Source of the DNA: Escherichia albertii NBRC 107761 = DSM 17582 | Lineage (GTDB): Bacteria > Pseudomonadota > Gammaproteobacteria > Enterobacterales > Enterobacteriaceae | Direction: 5' to 3' | DNA: 58,799 nucleotides | Assembly: GCF_000759775.1 (NCBI RefSeq) | Contig: NZ_BBMY01000015.1 | Span: forward strand, 1-58,799 | Part shown: positions 10,444 through 21,494 of the stretch, piece by piece | How positions within the stretch are numbered: the stretch's first letter is position 1 | Layout of the letters: every line of letters starts with the position of its first letter | Translations under genes and position numbers: made by a program | Notes under the pieces: model-generated | Database searches by the model: none | What the model was told of the DNA's origin: nothing | Seen by the model: only the letters and a program-made list of their open reading frames with translations

Positions 10444-10486
10444 CATCATCAGGATTATTCCCCATTTTCGAAGAATCCTGATGATG
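10444..10486. other. Hairpin after lpxT and intergenic region before mepS
   Basis: A perfect 13-bp inverted repeat (10444-10456 with 10474-10486) follows lpxT without a clear T tract. It may be a 3' stabiliser or a weak terminator. The rest of 10430-10840 is AT-rich leader or promoter DNA of mepS; I see no gene in it. Confidence 0.55.
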
Positions 10487-10840
10487 CGCGGCGTTGCCGA
10501 CACTCATCGATTAAAATAATCATTCTCTAAGCAAATGAATGGATTGCATGCATTTTGCTCAACTGTACTTAAATTAACCAATCCCGGTTATTAACTTTCT
10601 GTATCACTTTTTCTTATAAAAAATCATGTAAAACCACTCGCCAAGACCGCGTCAATCGGGTAATCTCGAACTCGTTTTGCCTCGGCGGTAAATTATCCTC
10701 ACAGCATATAATTTTGTGCGTTAGTCCACAGATTTGGCCACAGGGAATTGTTTCAACGTGCCCAGGTAATTAGTCTCATCTCGTTTGGCATTTTTTATAA
10801 CGATATTTGTCGTTAAGGACTTCAAGGGAAAACAAACAAC

Positions 10841-11407
10841 ATGGTCAAGTCTCAACCGATTTTGAGATATATCTTGCGCGGGATTCCCGCAATTGCAGTA
10901 GCAGTTCTGCTTTCTGCATGTAGTGCAAACAATACCGCAAAGAATATGCATCCTGAGACACGTGCAGTGGGTAGTGATACATCATCACTGCAAGCGTCTC
11001 AGGATGAATTTGAAAATCTGGTTCGTAATGTCGACGTAAAATCGCGAATTATGGATCAGTATGCTGACTGGAAAGGCGTACGTTATCGTCTGGGCGGCAG
11101 CACTAAAAAAGGTATCGATTGTTCTGGTTTCGTACAACGTACATTCCGCGAACAATTCGGCTTAGAACTTCCGCGTTCAACTTATGAACAGCAGGAAATG
11201 GGGAAATCTGTTTCCCGCAGTAATTTGCGTACAGGTGATTTAGTTCTGTTCCGTGCTGGTTCAACTGGTCGCCATGTCGGTATTTATATTGGCAACAACC
11301 AGTTTGTTCATGCTTCCACCAGCAGTGGCGTTATCATTTCCAGCATGAATGAACCGTACTGGAAAAAACGTTACAACGAAGCGCGTCGAGTACTTAGTCG
11401 CAGCTAA
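10841..11407 (+). CDS. mepS: Murein DD-endopeptidase MepS, outer-membrane lipoprotein
   Basis: Cleaves D-Ala-mDAP cross-links so that new glycan strands can be inserted; its level is set by NlpI-Prc proteolysis. The 188-aa precursor has a lipoprotein signal with lipobox LLSAC (Cys27). The NlpC/P60 domain contains the Cys94 (IDCSGF), His145 (GRHVGI), His157 catalytic set. AAGGGA lies upstream of the ATG. Essentially identical to K-12 Spr. Confidence 0.97.
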   Translation: MVKSQPILRYILRGIPAIAVAVLLSACSANNTAKNMHPETRAVGSDTSSLQASQDEFENLVRNVDVKSRIMDQYADWKGVRYRLGGSTKKGIDCSGFVQRTFREQFGLELPRSTYEQQEMGKSVSRSNLRTGDLVLFRAGSTGRHVGIYIGNNQFVHASTSSGVIISSMNEPYWKKRYNEARRVLSRS

Positions 11408-11452
11408 TAAACCGTTTGGATGCAATCCCTTGGCTATCCTGACGCGTTAACG

Positions 11453-11480
11453 AAAGCACTGCTTATGCGGTGCTTTTTGT
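11453..11480 (+). terminator. mepS terminator
   Basis: The stem AAAGCAC with GTGCTTT is followed by TTGTTTT, a standard intrinsic terminator 46 bases past the stop. Confidence 0.85.
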
Positions 11481-11586
11481 TTTACCTTCCGCGGTGAAAA
11501 TGATGTTTCCGCGTTTGAATCCAGGCTATAGTCCCTCCATTAGCACCTCTTTACCGCTATCGTAATCTCAGGATATCAATAGAACT

Positions 11587-13143
11587 ATGTTCATACGTGC
11601 CCCCTCTTCAGGCCGGAAAATCCTGCAAACCTGCGTCCTTGCAGGAATAATCATTGCACTTCTGGTCAGTGGTCTTCAGTTTCTGATGTCCTGGCATAAA
11701 CATGAAGTGAAATACGATACGCTGATCACCAACGTACAAAAATATCTGCTCACCTATTTTGCCGATCTGAAAGCGACAACCGATCGTCTTCAGCCACTAA
11801 CGATAACTACCTGTGAACAAGCGAATCCAGAACTCACCGCCCGCGCCGCGTTTAGTATGAATGTGCGCACATTTGTGTTGGTGAAAGATAAAAAGACCTT
11901 TTGTTCTTCCGCCACTGGTGAGATGGATATTCCGCTCAATGAACTGATTCCTGCGCTTGATATCAGCAAAGATATCGATATGGCAATATTACCCGGCACC
12001 CCAATGGTGCCTAACAAACCAGCCATCGTTATCTGGTATCGCAACCCTCTGTTGAAGAATAGCGGTGTTTTCGCAGCACTGAATCTCAATCTGACGCCTT
12101 ATCTCTTTTATAGCTCACACCAGGAAGATTTCGATGGTATCGCCCTCATCATTGGCAATACCGCGATATCAACCTTTGCTTCGCATTTAATGAACGTCCA
12201 TGAGCTAACCGGTACGCCGGTACGCGAAACCCAAATTACGGGTATTCCGCTAACCGTGCGTCTTTATGCCGATGACTGGACATGGAACGATGTATGGTAT
12301 GCGTTTTTACTGGGCGGTATGAGTGGAACTGTCGTTGGGTTACTCTGTTATTACCTGATGACCGTGCGTATGCGCCCTGGCAGAGAAATCATGACGGCTA
12401 TCAAACGCGAGCAGTTTTACGTGGTTTATCAACCAGTAGTTGATACGCAAACGCTACAGGTTACCGGACTGGAGGTATTACTACGCTGGCGTCATCCGGT
12501 AGCGGGAGAAATTCCCCCGGATGCTTTCATCCACTATGCCGAGGCACAAAAGATGATAGTGCCTCTGACTCAGCATCTGTTTGAGCTGATCGCCCGCGAT
12601 GCGGCAATATTACAAAACGTACTACCGGTAGGGGTGAAATTTGGCATTAATATCGCGCCGGATCATCTGCACAGCGAAAGTTTTAAAACTGATATACATC
12701 GGCTGCTCACCTCTTTGCCCGCACATTATTTCCAGATAGTTCTGGAGATCACCGAGCGCGATATGTTGAAAGAACATGAAGCCTCAAAGCTGTTCGCCTG
12801 GCTACACTCTGTCGGTGTAGAAATCGCTATTGATGACTTTGGCACCGGACACAGCGCACTTATCTATCTGGAACGCTTTACCCTCGATTATTTAAAAATT
12901 GATCGTGGATTTATTAACGCCATAGGTACGGAAACGGTCACCTCACCGGTACTTGACGCTGTACTGACACTGGCAAAACGTCTCAATATGTTCACGGTCG
13001 CGGAAGGGGTCGAAACACCTGAACAGGCACGCTGGTTACGTGAACGCGGCGTTAATTTCCTGCAAGGCTACTGGATCAGCCGACCATTACCGCTGGATGA
13101 TTTTGTCCGTTGGCTTAAGAAACCGCATACGCCGCAGTGGTAA
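11587..13143 (+). CDS. pdeN: Cyclic-di-GMP phosphodiesterase, CSS-EAL type
   Basis: Inner-membrane EAL phosphodiesterase (Rtn). Two membrane segments (about 14-34 and 235-258) enclose a periplasmic CSS domain with redox-active cysteines (TTCEQ, TFCSS). The C-terminal EAL domain starts near residue 262. Its signature reads EVL instead of EAL (GLEVLLRWRHP), while the catalytic NIAP, EITERD, DDFGTG and AEGVET motifs are intact. The 518 aa match K-12. Confidence 0.94.
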   Translation: MFIRAPSSGRKILQTCVLAGIIIALLVSGLQFLMSWHKHEVKYDTLITNVQKYLLTYFADLKATTDRLQPLTITTCEQANPELTARAAFSMNVRTFVLVKDKKTFCSSATGEMDIPLNELIPALDISKDIDMAILPGTPMVPNKPAIVIWYRNPLLKNSGVFAALNLNLTPYLFYSSHQEDFDGIALIIGNTAISTFASHLMNVHELTGTPVRETQITGIPLTVRLYADDWTWNDVWYAFLLGGMSGTVVGLLCYYLMTVRMRPGREIMTAIKREQFYVVYQPVVDTQTLQVTGLEVLLRWRHPVAGEIPPDAFIHYAEAQKMIVPLTQHLFELIARDAAILQNVLPVGVKFGINIAPDHLHSESFKTDIHRLLTSLPAHYFQIVLEITERDMLKEHEASKLFAWLHSVGVEIAIDDFGTGHSALIYLERFTLDYLKIDRGFINAIGTETVTSPVLDAVLTLAKRLNMFTVAEGVETPEQARWLRERGVNFLQGYWISRPLPLDDFVRWLKKPHTPQW

Positions 13144-13224
13144 GGTGTGCTTATGTCCCTTATTATTCATTGTTAAGGCATGCCGGACTGCGGCTAATAA
13201 TGAATAAAAGGAAATCCGTTGCAG

Positions 13225-15039
13225 ATGATCGTACGCATACTGCTGCTGTTTATCGTTCTGTGCACCTTTGGTGTGCAGGCGCAGGCTATCAAGGAAAGCT
13301 ATGCCTTCGCCGTATTGGGAGAACCCCGATACGCCTTTAATTTCAACCATTTTGACTATGTGAATCCTGCCGCGCCAAAAGGCGGGCAGATAACGTTATC
13401 CTCTATTGGTACTTTCGATAATTTTAACCGCTATGCACTACGCGGAAACCCCGGCGCGCGCACCGAGCAATTGTACGACACGCTATTTACCACCTCTGAT
13501 GATGAACCGGGGAGCTATTACCCGCTGATTGCCGAAAGTGCACGCTATGCCGACGATTTTTCCTGGGTAGAGGTCGCCATAAATCCGCGCGCACGTTTTC
13601 ATGATGGGTCGCCGATTACTGCACGCGACGTTGAGTTTACTTTTCAAAAATTTATGACTGAAGGCGTGCCACAGTTTCGTCTGGTGTATAAAGGCACCAC
13701 GGTCAAAGCTATCGCGCCGTTAACTGTGCGTATTGAATTAGCCAAACCCGGCAAAGAAGATATGCTCAGTTTGTTTTCGTTACCAGTGCTGCCAGAGAAA
13801 TACTGGAAAGATCATAAGCTTAGCGATCCGCTCGCCACGCCTCCGCTCGCCAGCGGTCCATACCGCATTACGTCCTGGAAAATGGGGCAGAATATTGTCT
13901 ATTCCCGCGTAAAAGATTATTGGGCGGCAAACCTGCCGGTAAACCGTGGGCGCTGGAATTTCGATACCATCCGCTACGATTATTATCTTGACGATAATGT
14001 CGCCTTCGAAGCATTTAAAGCCGGAGCCTTTGATTTGCGCATGGAGAATGACGCTAAAAACTGGGCCACGCGTTATACAGGCAAAAACTTCGACAAAAAA
14101 TATATCATCAAAGATGAGCAAAAAAATGAATCCGCACAGGATACACGCTGGCTGGCCTTTAACATTCAACGCCCGGTATTCAGCGATCGCCGGGTTCGGG
14201 AGGCCATTACCCTCGCCTTTGATTTTGAATGGATGAACAAAGCGTTGTTTTATAATGCCTGGAGCCGTACGAACAGCTATTTTCAGAATACCGAATACAC
14301 CGCCAGAAATTACCCCGACGCTGCGGAACTGGTGCTGTTGGCCCCCATGAAAAAGGATCTACCGCCCGAAGTATTCACGCAAATCTACCAGCCGCCGGTC
14401 TCCAAAGGAGATGGCTACGACCGTGACAACCTGTTAAAAGCCGATAAATTACTGAACGATGCGGGTTGGGTAATGCAAGGCCAGCAGCGCGTTAACGCCA
14501 CAACAGGTCAACCGTTCCGCTTTGAATTACTGCTTTCGTCAGGCAGTAATAGTCAATGGGTATTACCGTTTCAGCACAGCCTGCAACGTCTGGGCATCAA
14601 CATGGACATTCGCAAGGTGGATAACTCGCAAATCACTAACCGGATGCGCAGCCGCGACTATGACATGATGCCGCGCTTGTGGCGGGCAATGCCGTGGCCC
14701 AGTTCCGATTTACAAATATCCTGGTCATCGGAATATATCAACTCCACTTATAACGCCCCCGGTGTGCAAAGCCCGGTCCTCGACGCGTTGATCAGCCAAA
14801 TTATTGCCGCTCAGGGGAATAAAGAAAAATTACTGCCTCTGGGGCGCGCATTAGACCGCGTATTAACGTGGAATTATTACATGTTACCAATGTGGTATAT
14901 GGCAGAAGACCGGCTTGCCTGGTGGGATAAATTTTCCCGTCCTGCCGTGCGCCCCGTCTACAGTCTCGGTATTGATACCTGGTGGTACGACGTCAATAAA
15001 GCGGCCAAACTACCGTCAGCCAGACAACAGGGAGAATAG
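13225..15039 (+). CDS. yejA: Peptide ABC transporter, periplasmic binding protein
   Basis: Solute-binding protein (SBP family 5) of the YejABEF importer, implicated in uptake of microcin C and other peptides. A Sec signal peptide covers about residues 1-19 (MIVRILLLFIVL core), followed by a DppA/OppA-like fold. I chose the ATG at 13225, giving 604 aa as in K-12. An in-frame TTG at 13219 lies closer to the AAGGA ribosome binding site and cannot be excluded. It is followed directly by yejB. Confidence 0.95.
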   Translation: MIVRILLLFIVLCTFGVQAQAIKESYAFAVLGEPRYAFNFNHFDYVNPAAPKGGQITLSSIGTFDNFNRYALRGNPGARTEQLYDTLFTTSDDEPGSYYPLIAESARYADDFSWVEVAINPRARFHDGSPITARDVEFTFQKFMTEGVPQFRLVYKGTTVKAIAPLTVRIELAKPGKEDMLSLFSLPVLPEKYWKDHKLSDPLATPPLASGPYRITSWKMGQNIVYSRVKDYWAANLPVNRGRWNFDTIRYDYYLDDNVAFEAFKAGAFDLRMENDAKNWATRYTGKNFDKKYIIKDEQKNESAQDTRWLAFNIQRPVFSDRRVREAITLAFDFEWMNKALFYNAWSRTNSYFQNTEYTARNYPDAAELVLLAPMKKDLPPEVFTQIYQPPVSKGDGYDRDNLLKADKLLNDAGWVMQGQQRVNATTGQPFRFELLLSSGSNSQWVLPFQHSLQRLGINMDIRKVDNSQITNRMRSRDYDMMPRLWRAMPWPSSDLQISWSSEYINSTYNAPGVQSPVLDALISQIIAAQGNKEKLLPLGRALDRVLTWNYYMLPMWYMAEDRLAWWDKFSRPAVRPVYSLGIDTWWYDVNKAAKLPSARQQGE

Positions 15040-16134
15040 ATGGGCGCTTACCTGATTCGCCGCCTGTTACTGGTAATTCCAACGTTATGGGCGATTATCA
15101 CCATCAACTTTTTCATCGTGCAAATTGCGCCTGGCGGTCCGGTCGACCAGGCCATCGCCGCTATTGAGTTTGGTAATGCCGGAGTATTACCCGGTGCAGG
15201 TGCTGAAGGTGTTCGCGCCAGCCATGCACAAACGGGCGTCGGTAATATCAGCGACAGTAACTACCGCGGCGGGCGTGGATTAGATCCAGCAGTGATCGCC
15301 GAGATCACTCATCGATACGGTTTCGATAAGCCGATCCACGAACGTTACTTCAAAATGCTCTGGGACTACATTCGCTTCGATTTTGGCGACAGCCTGTTTC
15401 GCAGTGCCTCGGTGCTAACACTGATTAAAGACAGTCTGCCAGTTTCCATCACCCTCGGTTTGTGGAGTACGCTGATTATCTATCTGGTGTCGATTCCATT
15501 AGGTATTCGCAAAGCCGTTCATAACGGCAGCCGCTTTGACGTCTGGAGTAGCGCATTTATCATCATTGGCTACGCCATCCCGGCCTTTTTATTTGCCATC
15601 CTGCTGATTGTCTTCTTCGCAGGCGGCAGCTATTTCGACCTGTTCCCTCTACGCGGCCTGGTTTCCGCTAACTTTGATTCGCTGCCGTGGTATCAGAAAA
15701 TCACTGATTATCTGTGGCATATCACGCTGCCGGTGCTGGCGACAGTGATTGGCGGCTTTGCGGCGCTCACCATGCTGACAAAAAACGCATTCCTTGATGA
15801 AGTGCGCAAGCAATACGTGGTGACTGCGCGTGCGAAAGGGGTGAGTGAAAAAAATATTCTCTGGAAACATGTGTTCCGTAACGCCATGCTGCTGGTGATT
15901 GCTGGTTTTCCGGCAACCTTTATCAGCATGTTTTTCACCGGCTCGCTGTTGATTGAAGTGATGTTTTCGCTTAACGGCCTCGGCTTACTGGGCTATGAAG
16001 CAACTGTTTCACGCGATTATCCGGTGATGTTTGGCACGTTGTATATTTTCACCCTGATTGGCCTGCTGCTGAATATTGTCAGTGATATCAGCTATACGCT
16101 GGTCGATCCTCGCATTGATTTTGAGGGACGTTAA
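15040..16134 (+). CDS. yejB: Peptide ABC transporter permease
   Basis: Inner-membrane permease of the YejABEF importer. The 364 aa carry about six membrane helices. The cytoplasmic EAA loop is at about 265-290 ([18 protein letters not shown]), the contact site for the ATPase. Translation starts on the base after the yejA stop, and the last base overlaps the yejE ATG, which indicates tight coupling. Confidence 0.96.
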   Translation: MGAYLIRRLLLVIPTLWAIITINFFIVQIAPGGPVDQAIAAIEFGNAGVLPGAGAEGVRASHAQTGVGNISDSNYRGGRGLDPAVIAEITHRYGFDKPIHERYFKMLWDYIRFDFGDSLFRSASVLTLIKDSLPVSITLGLWSTLIIYLVSIPLGIRKAVHNGSRFDVWSSAFIIIGYAIPAFLFAILLIVFFAGGSYFDLFPLRGLVSANFDSLPWYQKITDYLWHITLPVLATVIGGFAALTMLTKNAFLDEVRKQYVVTARAKGVSEKNILWKHVFRNAMLLVIAGFPATFISMFFTGSLLIEVMFSLNGLGLLGYEATVSRDYPVMFGTLYIFTLIGLLLNIVSDISYTLVDPRIDFEGR

Positions 16135-17159
16135 TGTCGCGACTCAGCCCCGTCAATCAAGCCCGTTGGGCGCGTTTTCGTCATAACCGTCGCGGCTACT
16201 GGTCGTTATGGATTTTTCTCGTCTTATTTGGTTTGAGTTTATGTTCTGAACTGATCGCCAACGATAAACCGTTACTGGTGCGTTATGACGGCAGCTGGTA
16301 TTTCCCGTTGCTGAAAAACTACAGTGAACGTGATTTTGGCGGCCCGCTGGCAAGTCAGGCTGATTATCAGGACCCGTGGCTGAAACAACGGCTGGAAGAT
16401 AAGGGCTGGGTACTGTGGGCACCGATTCGCTTTGGCGCCACCAGTATCAACTTTTCTACCAATAAGCCCTTCCCCTCCCCGCCTTCACGGCAAAACTGGC
16501 TGGGAACGGATGCCAACGGCGGCAATGTGCTGGCGCGCATTCTGTACGGCACGCGGATCTCAGTCTTGTTTGGTTTGATGTTGACACTCTGCTCCAGCGT
16601 CATGGGCGTGCTGGCAGGCGCGCTGCAAGGTTATTATGGTGGAAAAGTCGATCTCTGGGGACAACGCTTTATTGAGGTGTGGTCGGGAATGCCGACGCTG
16701 TTTTTGATAATTCTGCTTTCCAGCGTCGTACAGCCTAACTTCTGGTGGCTGCTGGCAATCACTGTCTTATTTGGCTGGATGAGTCTGGTCGGCGTGGTGC
16801 GGGCGGAGTTTTTACGTACCCGTAATTTCGACTATATCCGCGCGGCGCAGGCGCTTGGCGTCAGCGATCGCAGTATCATTCTGCGTCATATGTTGCCAAA
16901 TGCAATGGTCGCTACCCTCACCTTTTTACCGTTTATTTTATGTAGTTCGATAACCACTCTGACCTCGCTCGATTTCCTCGGCTTCGGTTTGCCGTTGGGC
17001 TCTCCTTCACTCGGCGAACTGCTGTTACAAGGGAAAAATAACCTTCAGGCGCCGTGGCTTGGGATCACCGCCTTCTTGTCTGTGGCGATTTTATTGTCTT
17101 TGCTGATCTTTATCGGTGAGGCAGTCCGCGACGCATTTGATCCTAATAAGGCGGTGTAG
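16134..17159 (+). CDS. yejE: Peptide ABC transporter permease
   Basis: Second permease of YejABEF, OppC/DppC-like, 341 aa. An N-terminal transmembrane anchor (about 23-43) is followed by a long periplasmic loop and a five-helix core. The EAA-type loop reads YIRAAQALGVSDRSIILRH. The ATG overlaps the yejB stop by one base, and yejF follows after one base. Confidence 0.96.
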   Translation: MSRLSPVNQARWARFRHNRRGYWSLWIFLVLFGLSLCSELIANDKPLLVRYDGSWYFPLLKNYSERDFGGPLASQADYQDPWLKQRLEDKGWVLWAPIRFGATSINFSTNKPFPSPPSRQNWLGTDANGGNVLARILYGTRISVLFGLMLTLCSSVMGVLAGALQGYYGGKVDLWGQRFIEVWSGMPTLFLIILLSSVVQPNFWWLLAITVLFGWMSLVGVVRAEFLRTRNFDYIRAAQALGVSDRSIILRHMLPNAMVATLTFLPFILCSSITTLTSLDFLGFGLPLGSPSLGELLLQGKNNLQAPWLGITAFLSVAILLSLLIFIGEAVRDAFDPNKAV

Positions 17160-17160
17160 T

Positions 17161-18750
17161 ATGACGCAAACTCTGTTAGCGATTGAAAATTTGTCGGTAG
17201 GTTTTCGCCATCAGCAAACTGTCCGTACTGTAGTGAATGATGTTTCACTACACATTGAGTCAGGCGAAACGCTGGCGCTGGTAGGAGAATCAGGTTCTGG
17301 TAAAAGTGTTACCGCGCTGTCGATTTTACGTCTGCTCCCTTCACCGCCGGTTGAATATCTCTCTGGCGATATTCGTTTTCATGGCGAATCGCTGCTTCAT
17401 GCCAGCGAGCAAACATTGCGTGGCGTACGAGGTAATAAGATTGCCGTGATTTTCCAGGAGCCGATGGTGTCGTTAAACCCATTGCATACTCTGGAAAAAC
17501 AGCTTTATGAAGTGCTTTCGCTCCATCGCGGGATGCGACGAGAAGCGGCACGCGGCGAAATCCTTAACTGCCTTGATCGCGTGGGCATCCGTCAGGCGGC
17601 AAAACGGCTGACAGACTATCCGCATCAGCTCTCCGGCGGAGAACGCCAGCGCGTGATGATTGCGATGGCCCTATTAACACGCCCGGAATTATTGATTGCC
17701 GATGAGCCAACCACCGCGCTGGATGTCTCCGTCCAGGCGCAGATCCTGCAACTGTTGCGCGAACTGCAACGCGAACTAAACATGGGCATGCTGTTTATTA
17801 CCCATAACCTCAGCATTGTCAGAAAACTGGCCCATCGCGTGGCGGTAATGCAAAACGGTCGCTGTATGGAACACAATAACGCCACTGCGCTATTTGCCTC
17901 CCCTGCTCATCCTTACACACAAAAATTGCTGAACAGCGAACCGTCGGGAGATCCCGTGCCGTTGCCGGAGCCTGCCTCAACATTGCTCAATGTTGAAAAA
18001 CTTCAGGTCGCATTCCCTGTTCGTAAAGGGATTCTCAAACGCATTGTGGATCATAATGTGGTGGTGAAAAGCGTCAGTTTTACACTGCGGGCGGGTGAAA
18101 CGCTGGGTTTAGTTGGCGAGTCCGGTTCCGGTAAAAGTACAACAGGACTGGCGCTACTGCGGTTGATTCACTCTCAGGGCAGCATCATCTTTGACGGTCA
18201 GCCATTGCAGAATTTAAACCGCCGCCAGCTATTACCGGTTCGTCACCGTATTCAGGTCGTTTTTCAGGATCCGAACTCCTCACTCAATCCACGGCTAAAC
18301 GTGTTGCAGATTATCGAGGAAGGATTACGTGTCCACCAACCAACGCTTTCTGCCGCGCAACGTGAAGAACAAGTGAAAGCGGTAATGCATGAAGTGGGGT
18401 TAGATCCTGAAACACGCTACCGTTATCCGGCAGATTTCTCAGGAGGTCAGCGGCAACGTATTGCGATTGCCAGGGCATTGATTCTTAAGCCTTCGCTGAT
18501 CATTCTTGATGAACCGACATCATCGCTCGACAAAACGGTACAGGCGCAAATATTGACGCTATTAAAATCACTGCAACAAAAGCATCAACTGGCCTATCTG
18601 TTTATCAGCCACGATTTGCACGTTGTCCGCGCGTTATGCCATCAGGTAATCGTACTGCGACAAGGGGAAGTGGTAGAACAAGGGCCGTGTGCGCGTGTTT
18701 TTGCCGCACCGCAGCAGGAGTACACGCGTCAGCTGCTGGCGTTAAGCTGA
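17161..18750 (+). CDS. yejF: Peptide ABC transporter ATPase, two fused ABC domains
   Basis: Energises YejABEF. The 529-aa protein holds two complete nucleotide-binding domains. Each has a Walker A (GESGSGKS), a signature (LSGGERQ in the first, FSGGQRQ in the second) and a Walker B (IADEPT and ILDEPT). The first spans about 5-255 and the second about 275-529, and each ends in a C-terminal peptide-transporter segment. The ATG at 17161 is used; an in-frame extension into yejE lacks family support. Confidence 0.97.
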   Translation: MTQTLLAIENLSVGFRHQQTVRTVVNDVSLHIESGETLALVGESGSGKSVTALSILRLLPSPPVEYLSGDIRFHGESLLHASEQTLRGVRGNKIAVIFQEPMVSLNPLHTLEKQLYEVLSLHRGMRREAARGEILNCLDRVGIRQAAKRLTDYPHQLSGGERQRVMIAMALLTRPELLIADEPTTALDVSVQAQILQLLRELQRELNMGMLFITHNLSIVRKLAHRVAVMQNGRCMEHNNATALFASPAHPYTQKLLNSEPSGDPVPLPEPASTLLNVEKLQVAFPVRKGILKRIVDHNVVVKSVSFTLRAGETLGLVGESGSGKSTTGLALLRLIHSQGSIIFDGQPLQNLNRRQLLPVRHRIQVVFQDPNSSLNPRLNVLQIIEEGLRVHQPTLSAAQREEQVKAVMHEVGLDPETRYRYPADFSGGQRQRIAIARALILKPSLIILDEPTSSLDKTVQAQILTLLKSLQQKHQLAYLFISHDLHVVRALCHQVIVLRQGEVVEQGPCARVFAAPQQEYTRQLLALS

Positions 18751-18753
18751 CGC

Positions 18754-19098
18754 TTAAAAAGGATTGTAGTTCGAGAAAGGTTCTGCGATTGCCACGCCAA
18801 AGTTCTTCAGTCGGCACGTGGCGGCAAACTCATCCTGACGATTCACAAACAGGCACGGTTCACCTTCGCACTCCAGGACTGAGCACGGAACTTCAATGTC
18901 GCTTAACGCCTGACTTAATTTGTACATCACCGACCATGCATTATCACCATCCGGGCTTAACAATTTAAGCGCTACCAGGCTGTTGTCACCGCACGGTCCA
19001 TTTTGCGGAATCGGTTCAACCTTCGAACCTGCGAAACCCGCAGACCAGCGATAGTTCTGCGGCAATCGATGGACGATTGAGAGTTGTAATGAAGTCAC
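18754..19098 (-). CDS. yejG: YejG family protein, function unknown
   Basis: A 114-aa cytoplasmic protein matching K-12 YejG in length and sequence; a conserved enterobacterial family without an assigned function. It contains four cysteines (including the [11 protein letters not shown] region, about 72-82). It is convergent with yejF, with only 3 bases between the stops. Confidence 0.92.
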
Positions 19099-19399
19099 TT
19101 ATTTTCCCCAGAAAGTTTGTTTAAATTCACAATTTATTTACATTGATTTTAACACATCATCAACAATCAGTCTTTAAACAGATCGTAAAGATTGATGCCT
19201 CACTTGCGTAGCCTTTATGCCTCTGATTTTAATGATTTCTGCAAGCGGGGTCACATTTGCGGGGCTATATGTACCCGTTTCTGAGATCTAACTCAACCTT
19301 TTTAACTACAATGATGTGACTTTTTACACAAATTGATTTTACATAAAATAAACATATATCGGAGAAATGATAGATTTACGGTTGATATGCATCAACAAA

Positions 19400-19417
19400 G
19401 GAAGCCTTTTAGCTTCC
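19400..19417 (-). terminator. bcr terminator and yejG-bcr intergenic DNA
   Basis: The hairpin GGAAGC with GCTTCC (6-base loop) is followed on the minus strand by TTTGTTG, placed just after bcr. The rest of 19099-19399 is AT-rich and should include the yejG promoter. I see no gene there. Confidence 0.55.
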
Positions 19418-19432
19418 CCGTTGTGCAACAGA

Positions 19433-20623
19433 TCACCGTTTTTTCGGTCGACTGGCGTAAAGACAGAAAAGAATGGAACTGGTCGCGCAGAACGCAATTG
19501 ACCAGATCATTGGCCATGCGGAGTTGAACGTTGCCAGTGAGAGCAATGCGCCAACAATTGCGCCTATGCCAAAACGGAAGGTCCCCGCCAGCGACGATGC
19601 CGTTCCTGCCATATGGGGAAACTCATCCAGAATAACCGCCATCGCGTTGGATGAGACCATCGATACACAGCCAACAAACGCCGCTACACCGACAACCAGC
19701 GACCAGAATCCCAGCCCAAGCAGTGCACTGATGACCATCCATGCCGCCATAATAAATTGTATCCATAGTCCTGAGCGGAACATATTTAGCGCGCCAATCC
19801 GGCGAACAAAACGGCTGTTGAAGATGGTCATCACAAACAGGAAAACAATGTTCAGCGCAAAGTAATAACCGAAGTTTTCCGGTGCGACGTGGTTAATTTC
19901 GATGTAGACAAACGGTCCGGCGCTTAAGAACGAGAACATCCCGGCAAAGCTGAAACCGCTGGCCAGCATATAACTTAGTACCCGTTTATGACGAAACAGC
20001 GCGGCGAAATTACCGATGGTGGTACGAATGTGGAACGGCTGGCGACACTCCGGCGGCAACGTTTCTTTGATCAGAAAGAAGATCATTGCCGAAGCCAGAA
20101 TCGCAGCCACGGCCAGAATCCAGAAAATGTAATGCCAGCTCAACCACACCAGCACCCAACCGCCGACAATCGGCGCCATCAACGGCGCGATCGTGGTCAC
20201 CAGCATGACAAACGACATCATCCGCGAGAACTCTTCTTTCGGGTAGATATCACGCATCAGAGCGTTGATAACCACGCTGGCTGCCGCAGCCGCCAGACCA
20301 TGGAAGAAACGCATAACAATCAGTTGATCGATGGTTTGTGCCAACGCGCATGCCACTGCCGCCGCGGCAAACACCAGCGTGCCGCCAAGAACCACCGGCT
20401 TGCGCCCGAAGCTATCCGCCATCGGACCGTAAATTAACTGCCCCAATGCAAAACCCAGAATATAAGTACTCAGGGTCATCTGCGTACTACCCGCAGGAAC
20501 CCCAAACTGCGCTGATATCACCGGTAACGCGGGCAGATACATATCAATCGACAGCGGCATCAACATGGCCAGCAGGCCAAGGATAAAGACAATAGCAAAC
20601 GACGAATGCTGTCGGGTGGTCAC
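19433..20623 (-). CDS. bcr: Bicyclomycin/sulfonamide resistance MFS exporter
   Basis: Twelve-helix DHA1-family drug:proton antiporter, 396 aa, exporting bicyclomycin, sulfathiazole and also cysteine. MFS motif A is seen as [12 protein letters not shown] (about 62-73) and the antiporter motif C lies in TM5 ([12 protein letters not shown], about 148-159). It starts 27 bases after rsuA on the same strand, so the two may be cotranscribed. Confidence 0.95.
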   Translation of the reverse strand: MTTRQHSSFAIVFILGLLAMLMPLSIDMYLPALPVISAQFGVPAGSTQMTLSTYILGFALGQLIYGPMADSFGRKPVVLGGTLVFAAAAVACALAQTIDQLIVMRFFHGLAAAAASVVINALMRDIYPKEEFSRMMSFVMLVTTIAPLMAPIVGGWVLVWLSWHYIFWILAVAAILASAMIFFLIKETLPPECRQPFHIRTTIGNFAALFRHKRVLSYMLASGFSFAGMFSFLSAGPFVYIEINHVAPENFGYYFALNIVFLFVMTIFNSRFVRRIGALNMFRSGLWIQFIMAAWMVISALLGLGFWSLVVGVAAFVGCVSMVSSNAMAVILDEFPHMAGTASSLAGTFRFGIGAIVGALLSLATFNSAWPMIWSIAFCATSSILFCLYASRPKKR

Positions 20624-20650
20624 AACGGGCTCCTGAATATATTTAACGTG

Positions 20651-21346
20651 TTAGCCGACGCTGGCGATTTCTTCTTCAGTTAATGGACGATATTCACCGG
20701 GTGCTAAATCTGCATCCAGCATAATGCCGCCAATGCGTTCGCGGTGCAGCTCTACTACGTGGTTACCCACAGCGGCAAACATACGTTTCACCTGATGATA
20801 ACGCCCTTCGCTAATGGTCAGGCGGACTTGCGTTGGCGTAATGACTTCCAGCACCGCCGGTTTAGTGAGGTCTTTTTCGTTGTGCAATTGCACGCCTTTG
20901 GCAAATTGCTCTGCCGTATCGTCAGCAACCGGAGACTCCAGCGTCACCAGATAAGTTTTCTCGCAGTGATGACGCGGAGAAGTAATACGATGCGACCACT
21001 GACCGTCATCGGTCATCAGCACCAGACCGGTGGTGTCGATATCCAGCCGCCCTGCCGCATGCAGTTTCCAAGCTACGGGTTCATCCAGGAAATAGAGCAC
21101 TGTTGGATGATCTGGATCATCCGTAGAGCAAACATAGCCCTGAGGTTTGTTGAGCATGAAGTAACGCGGACCGTGTTGCTGCGCCAGTGGATTGCCATCA
21201 TAAGCCACGTTGTGTTCTGGAAGCAGTTTAAACGCTGCATTGCGGACGATTTCGCCATCGACGGTGACACGGTTCGCACGGATTTCACGCCCGGCAATAG
21301 CACGGCTAACGCCGAGTTGCTGTGCGATAAATTTATCAAGTCGCAT
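20651..21346 (-). CDS. rsuA: 16S rRNA pseudouridine(516) synthase
   Basis: Isomerises U516 of 16S rRNA to pseudouridine. An N-terminal S4 RNA-binding domain (about 1-55) precedes the RsuA-type catalytic domain with catalytic Asp102 in [10 protein letters not shown]. The 231 aa match K-12. It is divergent from radD, with 148 bases of shared promoter region. Confidence 0.97.
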   Translation of the reverse strand: MRLDKFIAQQLGVSRAIAGREIRANRVTVDGEIVRNAAFKLLPEHNVAYDGNPLAQQHGPRYFMLNKPQGYVCSTDDPDHPTVLYFLDEPVAWKLHAAGRLDIDTTGLVLMTDDGQWSHRITSPRHHCEKTYLVTLESPVADDTAEQFAKGVQLHNEKDLTKPAVLEVITPTQVRLTISEGRYHQVKRMFAAVGNHVVELHRERIGGIMLDADLAPGEYRPLTEEEIASVG

Positions 21347-21494
21347 GTGTGTGATTTTGCCTGTAAAAACGGAGGTCGGGCATTGACCCGAAAATCAGAA
21401 CTGTTGTTCGCTCAGTATAGCGGTCTAATAACTTCCCTCAAGAGAAAAAAATCCGTGGCATACTATTAGCAGAATAATCTACCTACGCGAGACC

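Noticed and set aside
20744..21469. 241-aa plus-strand frame opposite rsuA
   Set aside because: Antisense shadow of a conserved gene; no start signal.
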